The notes beneath the pieces are model-generated. The model made no database searches. It was not told the origin of the DNA and saw only the letters and a program-made list of their open reading frames with translations. A program made the position numbers and the translations under genes. Shown here piece by piece: positions 1-9,655 of a stretch of DNA of 64,000 nucleotides. Every line of letters starts with the position of its first letter. Within the stretch, counting starts at the first letter, position 1. The stretch comes from Betaproteobacteria bacterium (GTDB taxonomy: Bacteria > Pseudomonadota > Gammaproteobacteria > Burkholderiales > Casimicrobiaceae): positions 186,001 through 250,000 of the forward strand of contig BOKS01000003.1 of the NCBI GenBank assembly GCA_016861105.1. Reading direction: 5' to 3'.

Positions 1-182
1 TCGTCGGCACGCACGCCGGCGACCTCATCTCCGAGATCGCGCTGGCCATCGAGATGGGCGCGGACATGGTCGACATCGGCCGCACGATCCACCCGCATCC
101 CACGCTCGGCGAGTCGATCGGGCTCGCCGCGGAGGCCGCCGAGGGCACCTGCACCGACCTGCCGCCGCCGCGCAGGAAGTAG
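1..182 (+). CDS. lpdA: Dihydrolipoyl dehydrogenase (E3), C-terminal fragment
   Basis: This is the last 59 codons of a gene that begins before the window. The visible peptide contains [17 protein letters not shown] and [12 protein letters not shown], which match the dimerisation domain of E3 flavoproteins. The His in the HPHPT motif is the family's catalytic base, contributed to the partner subunit. E3 reoxidises the lipoyl group of 2-oxoacid dehydrogenase complexes using FAD and NAD+. The TAG stop is at 180-182. The proline- and arginine-rich tail is a little unusual, but the motif match is strong. Confidence 0.88.
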   Translation, partial: VGTHAGDLISEIALAIEMGADMVDIGRTIHPHPTLGESIGLAAEAAEGTCTDLPPPRRK

Positions 183-198
183 GGCCCAACGCCCGTCG

Positions 199-352
199 AA
201 ACGAGGGTCAGACTCGCATTTCCGGCTTCCAGCCCCGGCGCACGCGCGCGGCAGCGAGGCGAGCGCCGATCCGACGCCATGGGGAATGCGAGTCTGACCC
301 TCGTTTCGCTCGTTTCCGGGCGACGCGGAAATGCGAGTCTGACCCTAGTTTC
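199..352. repeat. Three copies of the GGGTCAGACTC palindromic repeat
   Basis: One copy lies at 199-223 in direct orientation (AAACGAGGGTCAGACTCGCA then TTTCC). Two inverted copies lie at 283-306 and 327-352. The direct and inverted copies could pair into a long hairpin. The same core recurs at 11255-11341 and 33216-33421, so this is a dispersed family. The layout resembles REP-type elements mobilised by Y1 (TnpA-REP) transposases, but no such transposase is seen in the window, so that link is inference. The last copy reads AAACTAG instead of AAACGAG and supplies the stop codon of the neighbouring DsbA-like gene. Confidence 0.85.
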
Positions 353-992
353 TGAGTGCGTCGGCGACCAGCGCGCGCAGCTGCTCGAGCCCGAAGCTCG
401 GCAGCGGCCTGCCGTTCACGAAGTACTCCGGCGTCTTGGTGACGCGCAGCGCCTTCGCGTCGGCGAGGTCCTGCGCGACCCGCGCGCGCACGTCCTCGCG
501 CTGCGCGTCGACCTTCAGCCGCTCGACGTCGATGCCGGCCAGCGCCAGCAGCGGGAACGCGGCGTCCGCCTGCACGCGGTGGTTGGTCACCCACTTGTCC
601 TGGGCGGCGAACAGGGCCTCGAGCGCCTGCCAGTACTTGTCCTGCAGCCGCGCCGCCTCGAGCATGCGCACGACCGCCTCGGAGCCGTCGTGGAACGGGA
701 CGTGCCGCACGACGAGGCGCAGGCGGTCCGGATTGGCCGCGAGCATCTTCTTGACCTCGGGGTAGAAGACCGCGCAGGTCTCGCACGCCGGGTCGAGGAA
801 CTCGACCAGCGTGACCTTGGCGCCCGCCGGTCCGAGCGCGGGCGCGCCGGGACGCACGAGCAGCGAGGGATCCGCGCCGGCGGACGGCCGGTCGGACGGG
901 GCCGGCGCGGGACCGCCGCGCTCGACGAGCACGGCGACGGCGAACGCGACGACCAGCAGCAGCGCGGTGCCCGCGAAGAGCAGCTTGTTCAT
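345..992 (-). CDS. DsbA-like thioredoxin-fold protein, membrane-anchored
   Basis: The 215-residue protein opens with MNKLLF followed by one hydrophobic segment (about residues 3-22), which is a signal anchor. A thioredoxin-4/DsbA-type fold follows. The redox motif is CETC in [15 protein letters not shown] (about residue 75), and a cis-proline region reads [10 protein letters not shown] near the C terminus. The likely role is thiol-disulfide exchange in the periplasm. An upstream in-frame start would extend it past the anchor, so the start at 992 was chosen because it places the hydrophobic stretch at the N terminus. The final Asn codon and the TAG stop lie inside a GGGTCAGACTC repeat. Confidence 0.85.
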   Translation of the reverse strand: MNKLLFAGTALLLVVAFAVAVLVERGGPAPAPSDRPSAGADPSLLVRPGAPALGPAGAKVTLVEFLDPACETCAVFYPEVKKMLAANPDRLRLVVRHVPFHDGSEAVVRMLEAARLQDKYWQALEALFAAQDKWVTNHRVQADAAFPLLALAGIDVERLKVDAQREDVRARVAQDLADAKALRVTKTPEYFVNGRPLPSFGLEQLRALVADALRN

Positions 993-1144
993 GGGCCGCA
1001 AGACTACCAAACCGCGCCGCGCCCGCGTTGCCGCGGCGCAAGGAATCCGGCGAAGAGTGCACGGCAGCGGGACCCGGGTCACAGACGCGCCCCGGGCCGG
1101 CGGGCGATGCTGGGCGCCTTCCTTCCTCCCGCAGCCTTCCTCCC

Positions 1145-1501
1145 ATGGCGAAGCAGTACCGCGACATCACCCGCTCGATTTCCGCGTCGCTCGCGAAGCT
1201 GCGTCCGGCGATCCCCGACGTGACCACCGCCTTCAGCCAGATGGCGAAGGCCGCGCTGCGCGACGGCGCGCTCGACAAGAAGACCAAGGAGCTGATCGCG
1301 CTGGCCATCGGCGTCGCGGTTCGCTGCGACGGCTGCATCGGCTTCCACGTCGACGCGCTGGTGCGCCTCGGCGCGACGCGCGCGGAACTGGAGGAGGTGC
1401 TCGGCATGGCGATCTACATGGGCGGCGGGCCGTCGCTGATGACGGCCGCCGAGGCGCTCGCCGCGTGGGAGGAGTACGCCGGGGCGAAGCCCGGGGCGTA
1501 G
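1145..1501 (+). CDS. Carboxymuconolactone decarboxylase/AhpD-like family protein
   Basis: A small all-helical protein of 118 residues. It carries [20 protein letters not shown] followed by H, the E-x11-CxxC-x3-H arrangement typical of AhpD-like peroxidase partners. The two cysteines suggest a redox or peroxide-related role rather than lactone decarboxylation. The ATG at 1145 begins the conserved domain. The gene stands alone between the DsbA-like gene and rpiA. The substrate is unknown. Confidence 0.85.
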   Translation: MAKQYRDITRSISASLAKLRPAIPDVTTAFSQMAKAALRDGALDKKTKELIALAIGVAVRCDGCIGFHVDALVRLGATRAELEEVLGMAIYMGGGPSLMTAAEALAAWEEYAGAKPGA

Positions 1502-1532
1502 GCCGCCCGCGCCGGGCGCCGCGCGCGCCGCT

Positions 1533-1539
1533 TGCTAGA
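1533..1539 (+). promoter_or_regulatory. Possible -10 element (TAGAAT) of rpiA
   Basis: The sequence TTGCTAGAATCG sits about 25 bases before the rpiA ATG. A Shine-Dalgarno-like GGAGG lies between it and the start. No clear -35 is visible, so this is a tentative sigma-70 assignment. Confidence 0.3.
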
Positions 1540-1563
1540 ATCGTCCTTCGGACGGAGGACGCC

Positions 1564-2232
1564 ATGACCCAGGACGAGCTCAAGCAGGCGGTCGCCCGTG
1601 CCGCCGTCAAGTACGTCGAGGACGACGCGTTCGTCGGCGTGGGTTCCGGCTCGACCGCGAACTTCTTCATCGACGAACTGGCGAAGATCAAGGGCCGCAT
1701 CCGCGGCGCGGTCGCGAGCTCGGTCAAGACCGCGGAGCGCCTGAAGGCGCACGGCATCCCGCTCGAGGAGCTCAACAACACGGGCGACCTGCCGGTCTAC
1801 GTGGACGGCGCCGACGAGGTCACCGAGCACGGCGCGATGATCAAGGGCGGCGGCGGCGCGCTCACGCGCGAGAAGATCGTCGGCGGCGCCTCGCGGAAGT
1901 TCGTGTGCATCGTCGACGAGAGCAAGCTCGCGCCGGTGCTCGGCCGCTTTCCGCTTCCCGTCGAGGTGATCCCGATGGCGCGCAGCTACGTCGCGCGCGA
2001 GCTCGCGAAGATGGGCGGGCAGCCGGAGTGGCGCATGGGCTTCGCCACCGACAACGGCAACGTGATCCTCGACGTCCGCGGCCTGTCGCTCGTCGACCCC
2101 GTCGCCGTCGAGACCGCGGTCAACCAGATCCCCGGCGTCGTCACGGTCGGGCTGTTCGCGCGCCGCGGCGCCGACACGATCCTCGTCGGTACCGCGCAGG
2201 GCGTGAAGACGATCCAGCCGCGCCGGCCCTGA
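1564..2232 (+). CDS. rpiA: Ribose-5-phosphate isomerase A
   Basis: The 222-residue protein interconverts ribose-5-phosphate and ribulose-5-phosphate in the cytoplasmic pentose phosphate pathway. Visible family motifs are [14 protein letters not shown] (phosphate binding, about residue 25), YVDGADE (catalytic Asp region, about 80), [13 protein letters not shown] (about 95, with the catalytic Glu and Lys) and [18 protein letters not shown]. The length is normal for RpiA. A GGAGG sits just upstream of the ATG. The gene is convergent with the next one. Confidence 0.97.
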   Translation: MTQDELKQAVARAAVKYVEDDAFVGVGSGSTANFFIDELAKIKGRIRGAVASSVKTAERLKAHGIPLEELNNTGDLPVYVDGADEVTEHGAMIKGGGGALTREKIVGGASRKFVCIVDESKLAPVLGRFPLPVEVIPMARSYVARELAKMGGQPEWRMGFATDNGNVILDVRGLSLVDPVAVETAVNQIPGVVTVGLFARRGADTILVGTAQGVKTIQPRRP

Positions 2233-2252
2233 CGCCCCGCCGCCGGGCCGGC
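2222..2252. terminator. Possible bidirectional terminator between rpiA and the barrel gene
   Basis: GCCGGCCC (2222-2229) and GGGCCGGC (2245-2252) form a perfect 8-bp inverted repeat around the rpiA stop codon, between two convergent genes. No T-run follows on either strand, so an intrinsic terminator is only a weak proposal. Confidence 0.25.
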
Positions 2253-2257
2253 CGAGG

Positions 2258-3004
2258 TCAGAACTTGAAGGACACGCCGATGATCGGCCCGCTCAGCGCG
2301 GCGTCGAGGCGGTAGTCCCCGTCCTCGTAGTCGACGTTGAGGTGACGCCAGCCGGCCAGCAGTGCCCCCCAGTTCCACGCATAGCCGACCGCGGCGATCG
2401 CCTGCCACGAGAGATCGGAGCCGCCCGCACCGACGTCGGCCTGCACGTACGCCTCCCAGTTGCCGGCAAAGCGCGTCGACCAGCGCGCGCCGATCACACC
2501 GTCGGCCCACTGCGAGTCGCCGCTCAGCGAGCGGTCGGCGACCGCCGCGCCCTTGAGCCGCGCCTCGATGTCGAGGTCGTAGTAGCGCACGCCGCCGAAC
2601 ACGTCGAGGTGCGCGTCCTTCTGCCCGAGGACGTCGTAGCCGGCGAAGCCCTGCACGATGTTGCCCTTGACCTCGGCCTCGATCGCCGAATAGAGGTTGG
2701 GCACGCGCGTCGGCGCGTCCGACTCGACCTTCGCGTAGGTCCAGTCGCCGAAGGCGGTCCAGCGCCCGCCGCGCCAGCTCCCGTTCAGCATCGCGCCGCC
2801 CAGGCTCAGGTTCTCCGAGAGCTTGCCGAAGTCGAAGGTCACGCGGTCGCCCAGTCCGGAACCATTGCCGGCCGTCCCGATCGTGCCGTCGAAGCTCGCC
2901 ACCCACGCGTAGGGGGTGAAGCGCCATTCGGACTGGGCGTGCGCGACGGTCGCGCCCGCCAGGAGGGCCGTGGCGCCAGTCGCGGCGATGAGCAACTTCT
3001 TCAT
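2258..3004 (-). CDS. Outer-membrane beta-barrel protein
   Basis: The 248-residue protein starts with a clear signal peptide (MKKLLIAATGATALLAGATV, cleaved after AHA). Alternating hydrophobic strands rich in Gly, Trp and Tyr follow, and the protein ends in VSFKF. A terminal Phe is the BAM-recognition signature of Gram-negative porins. Segments such as GGVRYYDLDIEARLKG and ALLAGWRHLNVDYEDG resemble small outer-membrane proteins of unknown cargo. An AGGA precedes the ATG at 3004 at good spacing. The gene is divergent from proA. The specific function is not recognisable. Confidence 0.8.
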   Translation of the reverse strand: MKKLLIAATGATALLAGATVAHAQSEWRFTPYAWVASFDGTIGTAGNGSGLGDRVTFDFGKLSENLSLGGAMLNGSWRGGRWTAFGDWTYAKVESDAPTRVPNLYSAIEAEVKGNIVQGFAGYDVLGQKDAHLDVFGGVRYYDLDIEARLKGAAVADRSLSGDSQWADGVIGARWSTRFAGNWEAYVQADVGAGGSDLSWQAIAAVGYAWNWGALLAGWRHLNVDYEDGDYRLDAALSGPIIGVSFKF

Positions 3005-3122
3005 CGGTGAATCCTTGTTCATTGGTGGAGACGCCACTGCCGGCCGCGGCGGCCGACAACCAGTCATTATCGCACGCACCGGGACTTGCCCCCGCCGGGA
3101 CGCCGCCCGCGCCGCAGGCGGA

Positions 3123-3128
3123 TAGAAT
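3123..3128 (+). promoter_or_regulatory. Possible -10 element (TAGAAT) of proA
   Basis: TAGAAT lies only six bases before the proA ATG at 3135, and no Shine-Dalgarno is visible between them. If it is the real -10, the proA message would be essentially leaderless. No convincing -35 was found. Confidence 0.3.
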
Positions 3129-3134
3129 GCCGGC

Positions 3135-4427
3135 ATGACCGATCTCGCCATTCCGGGCCTGGGTCGATTCGCCACCGTCGCCGACTACATGCAGGTCGTC
3201 GGCGAAGCCGCCCGCGCGGCCGCGCGCGAACTGGCGCGCGCCGACACGGCGGCCAAGGACGCCGCCCTGCACGCGATGGCCGCAGCGATCCGCCGCGACG
3301 CGGCCGCGCTCGCGGCCGCCAACGGGCGCGACGTCGCGGCCGCGCGCGCCGCGGGGCACGACGACGCTTTCGTCGACCGGCTGGCGCTCAAGCCGGCCAC
3401 CGTCGAGGCGATGGCGGCCGGGCTCGAACAGATCGCGGCCCTGTCCGACCCGGTCGGCGAGATCACCGACCTCAAGTTCCGCCCGACCGGCATCCAGGTC
3501 GGGAAGATGCGCGTGCCGCTCGGCGTGGTCGGCATCGTCTACGAGTCGCGGCCGAACGTGACGGCCGACGCCGCCGGCCTGTGCCTCAAGTCCGGCAACG
3601 CGGCGATCCTGCGCGGCGGCTCCGAGGCGATCCACAGCAACGGCGCCATCGCCGCCTGCGTGCACGAGGGACTGCGCGCCGCCGGGCTTCCGGAAGCGGC
3701 GGTGCAGGTCGTCGCCACCACCGACCGCGTCGCGGTCGGCCACCTGATCGCCGACGAGAAGCACGTCGACGTAATCGTGCCGCGCGGCGGCAAGAGCCTC
3801 ATCGAGCGCATCGGCCGCGAGGCGAAGGTCCCGGTCATCAAGCATCTCGACGGCGTGTGCCACGTCTACGTCGACGCCTCCGCCGACGTGGCGATGGCGG
3901 TCCGCATCGCGGACAACGCGAAGACGCAGCGCTACTCGCCGTGCAACACGATGGAGACGCTGCTCGTGCACGCCGCGATCGCGCCGCGCGTGCTGCCGCC
4001 GCTGTGCGCGATCTACGCCGCCAAGGGCGTCGAGCTGCGCGGCGACGAGCGCGCGCGGGCACTGGTGGGCGGCATGAAGGCGGCGACCGAGCAGGACTGG
4101 TACGAGGAGTACCTCGCGCCGATCCTCGCCGTGCGCGTCGTCGACTCGCTGGACGAGGCGATGGCGCACATCGCGAAGTACGGCTCGCAGCACACCGACG
4201 CGATCGTCACGCAGGACTGGACGAACGCGATGCGATTCCTGCGCGAGGTCGATTCGAGCTCGGTGATGGTCAACGCCTCGACGCGCTTCGCCGACGGCTT
4301 CGAGTACGGGCTCGGCGCCGAGATCGGGATCTCGACCAACAAGCTGCACGCGCGCGGGCCCGTGGGGCTCGAGGGGCTGACCAGCCAGAAGTGGGTCGTG
4401 CTGGGCGCGGGCCAGGTCCGCGTGTAG
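3135..4427 (+). CDS. proA: Gamma-glutamyl phosphate reductase
   Basis: The 430-residue enzyme performs the NADPH-dependent reduction of glutamyl-5-phosphate in proline synthesis. It shows the aldehyde dehydrogenase fold of the family: [45 protein letters not shown], and the catalytic Cys in [13 protein letters not shown] (about residue 275). [18 protein letters not shown] and a GLTSQKWV motif close the protein, as in other ProA sequences. The length is as expected. The proB partner is not adjacent. Confidence 0.97.
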   Translation: MTDLAIPGLGRFATVADYMQVVGEAARAAARELARADTAAKDAALHAMAAAIRRDAAALAAANGRDVAAARAAGHDDAFVDRLALKPATVEAMAAGLEQIAALSDPVGEITDLKFRPTGIQVGKMRVPLGVVGIVYESRPNVTADAAGLCLKSGNAAILRGGSEAIHSNGAIAACVHEGLRAAGLPEAAVQVVATTDRVAVGHLIADEKHVDVIVPRGGKSLIERIGREAKVPVIKHLDGVCHVYVDASADVAMAVRIADNAKTQRYSPCNTMETLLVHAAIAPRVLPPLCAIYAAKGVELRGDERARALVGGMKAATEQDWYEEYLAPILAVRVVDSLDEAMAHIAKYGSQHTDAIVTQDWTNAMRFLREVDSSSVMVNASTRFADGFEYGLGAEIGISTNKLHARGPVGLEGLTSQKWVVLGAGQVRV

Positions 4428-4530
4428 GCGCGCCACCGGGGGCCCGGCGGCCGGCGCGCCGGCTGCGCCGCCGGTGCGGCTCCCGGTACCATCCTGCGCT
4501 TCGCGACCCGTCGCCCCTTCCGAAACCGCA

Positions 4531-5487
4531 ATGGCCTCCAGCCTGCTGGTCCTGCTCGACGACATCGCGAGCGTGCTCGACGACGTCGCCGCGCTCACGA
4601 AGATCGCGACGCGGAAGACGGCCGGGGTGCTCGGCGACGACCTGGCGCTGAACGCGCAGCAGGTGAGCGGCGTGCGGGCCAACCGGGAGTTGCCGGTGGT
4701 CTGGGCGGTCGCGAAGGGCTCGCTCGTCAACAAGGCCATCCTCGTCCCCGCGGCGCTGGCCATCAGCGCGCTGGTCCCGTGGCTGGTCACGCCCCTCCTG
4801 ATGCTCGGCGGTGCGTTTCTCTGCTACGAGGGCTTCGAGAAGGTCTGGCACAAGCTCTTCCACCGGCCGGACGAGGACGCGGCCGATGCGGAGCGTCGCG
4901 CCAAGCTTGCCGGCGCGCTCACCGACCAGAGCGTCGACGTCGTCGCGGTGGAGAAGCAGAAGATCAAGGGCGCCATCCGCACCGACTTCATCCTGTCGGC
5001 CGAGATCATCGTGATCACGCTCGGCACCGTCGCGGCGCAGACGTTCGGCATCCGCGTCGCGGTGCTGGTCGGCATCGCGCTGCTGATGACCGTCGGCGTC
5101 TACGGGCTCGTCGCCGGCATCGTCAAGCTCGACGACCTCGGCTTGCACCTGTCGCGCTCGGCCTCCGCAGCCGCGCGGGCGGTCGGACGCGGCATCGTGC
5201 GCGCCGCGCCCTGGCTGATGAAGTTCCTCGGGATCGCCGGCACCGCGGCGATGTTCCTGGTCGGCGGCGGCATCCTCGTGCACGGCATCGGCGTGCTGCA
5301 CCACGCGGTCGTCGAGTGGGCGCACCTCGCCGAGTCGATCCCCGGCGCGGGTGCGGTGCTGGGCGCGCTGACCGAGATGCTGTTCAACCTCGTGGCCGGC
5401 GTGCTCGCCGGCGCGGCGATCCTCGGCGCGGTGACGCTCGGGAAGAAGGCGTGGCCGCGGCGCGGCGCGGCGGCCGCGGGGCACTGA
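4531..5487 (+). CDS. DUF808 family inner-membrane protein
   Basis: The 318-residue protein begins [20 protein letters not shown], the signature N terminus of the DUF808/YedI family. Residues [18 protein letters not shown] (about 90-110) are also conserved in it. Several hydrophobic segments follow (around 70-100, 150-200 and 230-300), so it is a polytopic inner-membrane protein. The family has no agreed function. The stop lies 12 bases from the stop of the convergent MFS gene. Confidence 0.88.
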   Translation: MASSLLVLLDDIASVLDDVAALTKIATRKTAGVLGDDLALNAQQVSGVRANRELPVVWAVAKGSLVNKAILVPAALAISALVPWLVTPLLMLGGAFLCYEGFEKVWHKLFHRPDEDAADAERRAKLAGALTDQSVDVVAVEKQKIKGAIRTDFILSAEIIVITLGTVAAQTFGIRVAVLVGIALLMTVGVYGLVAGIVKLDDLGLHLSRSASAAARAVGRGIVRAAPWLMKFLGIAGTAAMFLVGGGILVHGIGVLHHAVVEWAHLAESIPGAGAVLGALTEMLFNLVAGVLAGAAILGAVTLGKKAWPRRGAAAAGH

Positions 5488-5499
5488 CGCAGGGCCCGT

Positions 5500-6693
5500 T
5501 CACGCCGCCTGCGCACGCGGGCCGCGGCGCAGCCAACCGAGCCACGCCACCGCCGCGACGACGATCGCCAGCACCGGCAGCGCCCACAGGTTCATCCGCT
5601 CCCAGCCGGCGCTCGACACCAGCGCGCCGGCCGACACCGACGAGAGCGCCATGGTCGCGAAGATCGCGAAGTCGTTGATGCCTTGCACCTTCGCCTTCTC
5701 CTGCGGCGCGTAGGCCTCGGTGAGCAGCGTCGTGCCGCCGGTGTACATGAAGTTCCAGCCGACGCCCAGCACCGCGAGCGCGACCAGGAAGTGCGCCACC
5801 GTGTCGCCCGACAGCGCGACGCCGATGCACGCGCCGACCAGCGCGACGCCCGCCACGATGACGCGGAGCACGCCGAAGCGCGCGATCAGGTGCCCGGTGA
5901 AGAAGCCCGGCGCGTACATCCCGACGACGTGCCACTGGATCACCAGCGCCGCCTGCCCGTAGGGATGCGAGCAGAAGCTCATCGCCAGCGGCGTCGCCTG
6001 CATCAGCAGGTTCATCAGGCCGTAGCCGAGCGCGCCGGAAAGCACGGCGACGACGAACACCGGCTGGCGCAGGATCGTGCCCAGCGGGCGCCCGGCGGCG
6101 CTGCGCTCGGCGAGCGCGGGCCTGGGCACGTGCACCAGCGACTGCACGGCCAGCGCGACCAGCGCGTAGGCCGCGAGCAGCAGGAACGAACCGGCGAACG
6201 GCGCGGCCGGAATCCAGTCGCGCGCGACCACGGTCGATGCGGGGCCGAGGAAGCCGCCGACGATGCCGCCGGCGAGGACGAGCGAGATCGCCTTCGCGCG
6301 GTCGGCCGGCGTGGCCACCTCGGCCGCGGCGAAGCGGTACTGCAGCCCGATCGCGTTGTACACGCCGACGATCCCGGTCGCGAGGCAGAAGAGCGCGAAG
6401 CTGCCGGCCCACAGCGCGAGCACGGCGAGCGCGCACCCCGCGACGTTGATCAGCGCGCCGGCCATGAAGCCGCGCCGCCGCCCCACGCGCGCCATCCACA
6501 GCGACGCCGGCATCGTGGCGAGCGCCGAGCCGATCACGTAGGTCGACGAGCCCAGCGTGGCGAGCGTCTTCACCGGCGCGAGCTCGTAGCCGATCACCGC
6601 AGACATCGTGATCAGCCCGGAGGCGTTGGTGAGCAGCAGCGCCTGGCAGCAGGCCAGCAGCGCGACGGTGCGGTAGGACGTGCGTTCGATCAT
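5500..6693 (-). CDS. MFS transporter
   Basis: The 397-residue protein is hydrophobic throughout and fits 12 transmembrane helices. LWMARVGRRRGFMAGALIN (about residues 65-83) is the family's cytoplasmic loop 2-3 motif, and a related ARFGVLRVIVAG occurs in the second half. It probably exports or imports a small molecule by proton coupling. The substrate cannot be inferred. It is convergent with the DUF808 gene and divergent from the DUF924 gene. Confidence 0.88.
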   Translation of the reverse strand: MIERTSYRTVALLACCQALLLTNASGLITMSAVIGYELAPVKTLATLGSSTYVIGSALATMPASLWMARVGRRRGFMAGALINVAGCALAVLALWAGSFALFCLATGIVGVYNAIGLQYRFAAAEVATPADRAKAISLVLAGGIVGGFLGPASTVVARDWIPAAPFAGSFLLLAAYALVALAVQSLVHVPRPALAERSAAGRPLGTILRQPVFVVAVLSGALGYGLMNLLMQATPLAMSFCSHPYGQAALVIQWHVVGMYAPGFFTGHLIARFGVLRVIVAGVALVGACIGVALSGDTVAHFLVALAVLGVGWNFMYTGGTTLLTEAYAPQEKAKVQGINDFAIFATMALSSVSAGALVSSAGWERMNLWALPVLAIVVAAVAWLGWLRRGPRAQAA

Positions 6694-6760
6694 CGGGCCC
6701 AGGGGCGCGTGCCTCTTCGCCCGCCTCGCCCGCGATTATAGTCGTGCGATCATAGCCGGC

Positions 6761-7327
6761 ATGGACGCGCTCGCCGACCGCATTCTCCACTTCTGGTTCG
6801 GTCCGCCGCCGCACCGCGAGCGGCCCGAGTGGTTCCGCAAGGACGCCGCCTTCGACGACGCGATCCGCGCGCGCTTCGGCGAGGCGGTCGGCATCGCGCT
6901 GGCAGGCGGCTACGGCGACTGGTGCGCGGCGCCGCACGGCGCGCTCGCGCGCATCCTGCTGCTCGACCAGTTCACGCGCAACATCCACCGCGGCACGCCG
7001 CTCGCCTTCGCCGGCGACGAGCGCGCGCTCGCCACGGCGCAGCAGGCCGTGGACCGCGGCTTCGACCGCGAGCTCGACGCGTTCGAGCGCTGGTTCTGCT
7101 ACCTGCCGTTCGAGCACAGCGAGGACGCCGCGATGCAGGAGCGCTCGCTCGCGCTGTTCCGCGCGCTCGCCGAGGAGACGGGCAAGCCCGGCCCCTACGA
7201 GTGGGCGGTCAAGCACGCCGAGGTGATCCGCCGCTTCGGCCGCTACCCGCACCGCAACGCGATCCTCGGCCGCGCCTCGACGCCGGAGGAGGTCGCGTTC
7301 CTCGCCGAGCCGGGCTCGTCGTTCTGA
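6761..7327 (+). CDS. DUF924 family protein
   Basis: The 188-residue protein starts RILHFWFG and continues with PEWFRKDAAFDDAIRARFG, LLLDQFTRNIHRGTPLAFA, RWFCYLPFEHSEDAAMQ and RRFGRYPHRNAILGR. These are the conserved blocks of the DUF924 family, a TPR-like helical fold of unknown function. The length is typical. It lies upstream of a cation/proton antiporter on the same strand, with a 31-base gap. Confidence 0.9.
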   Translation: MDALADRILHFWFGPPPHRERPEWFRKDAAFDDAIRARFGEAVGIALAGGYGDWCAAPHGALARILLLDQFTRNIHRGTPLAFAGDERALATAQQAVDRGFDRELDAFERWFCYLPFEHSEDAAMQERSLALFRALAEETGKPGPYEWAVKHAEVIRRFGRYPHRNAILGRASTPEEVAFLAEPGSSF

Positions 7328-7358
7328 GGCGGCCGGGGTCGCGCGACCGCACGCGAGC

Positions 7359-8969
7359 GTGAACGCCGTCGTCACCGGCCTCCTGCTGCTCGCCGCCCTC
7401 GCGGTGCTCGCCGTGCTGGCGCGCCGGGTGCCGGTGCCGCTGCCGCTGCTGCTGATCGCCGGCGGCATCGGCCTCGCGTTCGTGCCGGGATTCGGCGCGG
7501 TGTCGATCGACCCCGACATGTTCTTCGTGCTGTTCATCCCGCCGCTGCTGTACGCCGACGGCTGGTTCACGCCGCGCCGCGAGTTCGTCGCCGTGCTCCG
7601 CCCGGTGCTGCTGCTCGCGTTCGGGCTGGTGCTGATGACGGTCGTCGCGGTGGGCCTGCTGCTGCACGCGATGGTCCCCACGCTGCCGCTCGCCGCCGCC
7701 TTCGCGCTGGGCGCGATCGTCTCGCCGACGGACGCCGTCGCCACCTCGGCGATGGTCGGCCGCGTCGGCATGCCCGCGCGCGCCGTGCACGTGCTGAACG
7801 GCGAGAGCCTGATCAACGACGCGTCGGGCCTCGTCGCGTTCAAGTTCGCGGTGGCAGCGCTCGCCACCGGCGCCTTCTCGCTGGGTCGGGCGGCGATCGA
7901 GCTCGTGCTGCTCGCCGGCGGCGGCACGCTGATCGGCGTCGCGGTCGCCTGGTGCGTGGGCCGGCTCCGCTCGGGGCTGCGCGAGCGCGCCGCGGACGAT
8001 CCGGTCGTGCAGGCGGTGCTGTCGGTGCTGACACCGTTCGCCGCGTACCTCGCCGCGGACGGCGCGGGCACGTCGGGCATCCTCGCCGTCGTGGCGGCGG
8101 GGCTCTACAGCGGCTGGACCGAGTTCCGCGCGCTCGACGCGGCGAGCCGGCGCCACACCTGGGAGGTGTGGGCGATGCTGCTGTTCGCCTTCAACGGCAT
8201 CGTGTTCCTGCTGCTCGGACTGTCGCTCGCGCACACCGCGATGGCGTTCGAGCCCTACCAGTGGCGCGCGTACTCGGTGGTCGCGCTCGCCCTGTGGGCC
8301 GCGCTGACCGTGCTGCGGCTCGCGTGGGTGTACCCCGCGAAGTGGCTGCCGCAGGTGGCCGCGAGCCGCGTGCGCGAGCGCGAAGGGCCGGGCGACGCGC
8401 GGGAGACGTTCGTCATCGGCTGGGCGGGGCTGCGCGGCTCGGTGACGATGGCCGCCGCGCTGTCCATCCCGTTCACCCTCGCGGACGGCTCGCCGCTGCC
8501 CGGCCGCGACCTCCTCATCTTCCTCGCCGCGGCCACGATCGTGCTCACGCTGCTGCTCAACGGGCTCACGCTGCCGCTGCTCGTCCGCGCGCTGGGGCTC
8601 GCGTCGGACCGCGGGGCGCAGCGCGACCTGCGCGCCGCCGAGATCGCGCTCGCGCAGGCCGCCAGCCTGGCGCTCGAGCGCGAGCTCGTCCGGCTGCCCG
8701 AGAGCGAGGCCGTGCACGCCCGCCGGCTGCTCGCCGACTACCGGCGCAGGCTCGAGCGGCAGACGGCCAACGCCGGCCGGCGCGAGGCGCTGCGCGACGC
8801 GCGCGCGGCCGAGCACCGTCTCGCGCTGCTCGCCATCGCCGCGGAGCGCCGCGAGCTCTACGCGCTGCGCGACGCGGGTACGATCAACGACGTGACGCTG
8901 CGCGAGATCGAGTCGCGGATCGACCACGAGGAGATGCTGGTGACCGGCGAATGGCGGACGACCACGTAG
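7359..8969 (+). CDS. CPA1-family Na+(K+)/H+ antiporter
   Basis: The 536-residue protein uses a GTG start. About 12 hydrophobic segments occupy residues 1-410, followed by a charged cytoplasmic tail rich in Arg, Ala and Glu. GAIVSPTDAVATSAMVG and NGESLINDASGLVAF carry the acidic transport-site residues of CPA1 exchangers, and GWAGLRGSVTMAAALS is the conserved late helix. It should exchange monovalent cations for protons across the inner membrane. The C terminus overlaps the nadD start by 19 bases, suggesting coupled translation. Confidence 0.93.
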   Translation: MNAVVTGLLLLAALAVLAVLARRVPVPLPLLLIAGGIGLAFVPGFGAVSIDPDMFFVLFIPPLLYADGWFTPRREFVAVLRPVLLLAFGLVLMTVVAVGLLLHAMVPTLPLAAAFALGAIVSPTDAVATSAMVGRVGMPARAVHVLNGESLINDASGLVAFKFAVAALATGAFSLGRAAIELVLLAGGGTLIGVAVAWCVGRLRSGLRERAADDPVVQAVLSVLTPFAAYLAADGAGTSGILAVVAAGLYSGWTEFRALDAASRRHTWEVWAMLLFAFNGIVFLLLGLSLAHTAMAFEPYQWRAYSVVALALWAALTVLRLAWVYPAKWLPQVAASRVREREGPGDARETFVIGWAGLRGSVTMAAALSIPFTLADGSPLPGRDLLIFLAAATIVLTLLLNGLTLPLLVRALGLASDRGAQRDLRAAEIALAQAASLALERELVRLPESEAVHARRLLADYRRRLERQTANAGRREALRDARAAEHRLALLAIAAERRELYALRDAGTINDVTLREIESRIDHEEMLVTGEWRTTT

Positions 8970-9655
8970 CCGCGCGCGGCGCGAAGGGCCGGGCGCTCGG
9001 CCTGCTCGGCGGGACCTTCGATCCGGTGCACTACGGCCACCTGCGGGCCGCGGACGCGGTGCGCCGCGCGCTGCACCTCGCCGAGGTGCGCCTGTTTCCC
9101 GCCGGCGACCCCCCGCACCGCGCGGCGCCGGTGGCGACGGCCGCCCACCGGCTGGCGATGCTCGCGCTCGCCCTGCCGGAGTTCCCGGGGCTCGTCGTCG
9201 ATGCCCGCGAGATCGCGCGCGCGGGCAAGAGCTACACCGTGCTCACGCTCGAGGAGCTGCGCGCCGAGGCACCGTCGCGGCCGCTGGCGCTGATCCTCGG
9301 GGTCGACGCGTTCGCCGGCCTGCCGACGTGGCACCGCTGGCAGGCGATCCTCGACCTCGCGCACCTCGTCGTGGTGACGCGGCCCGACGCGGCGCTCGCC
9401 GACGCGCTCGCAGGACCGCTCGCCGAGGTGTGGGTGGCACGGCACGTCGACGACGCGGCGCGGCTTGAATCGCAGCCGGCCGGCGCCATCTACGCGCTGA
9501 CGATCGCGCCGCAGCCGATCTCCGCCACCTTCATCCGGCGCGCGCTCGCCGCCGGTACGGACGGCCTGGACGCCGTCCGCGGCATGGTTCCCCCCGCCGT
9601 TTTGGCCTATATTGACCGCAACCAGCTCTATCGCTCACGACCGGATGCGACTTAA
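8951..9655 (+). CDS. nadD: Nicotinate-nucleotide adenylyltransferase
   Basis: The 234-residue enzyme adenylates nicotinate mononucleotide in NAD synthesis. GLLGGTFDPVHYGHLRAA (about residue 16) holds the nucleotidyltransferase GGTFDPxHxGH motif, and QPISATFIRRAL near the C terminus is the ISxTxxR motif. LILGVDAFAGLPTWHRW is also family-typical. The gene overlaps the antiporter upstream and rsfS downstream. The order nadD-rsfS-rlmH is conserved in many proteobacteria. Confidence 0.96.
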   Translation: MADDHVAARGAKGRALGLLGGTFDPVHYGHLRAADAVRRALHLAEVRLFPAGDPPHRAAPVATAAHRLAMLALALPEFPGLVVDAREIARAGKSYTVLTLEELRAEAPSRPLALILGVDAFAGLPTWHRWQAILDLAHLVVVTRPDAALADALAGPLAEVWVARHVDDAARLESQPAGAIYALTIAPQPISATFIRRALAAGTDGLDAVRGMVPPAVLAYIDRNQLYRSRPDAT

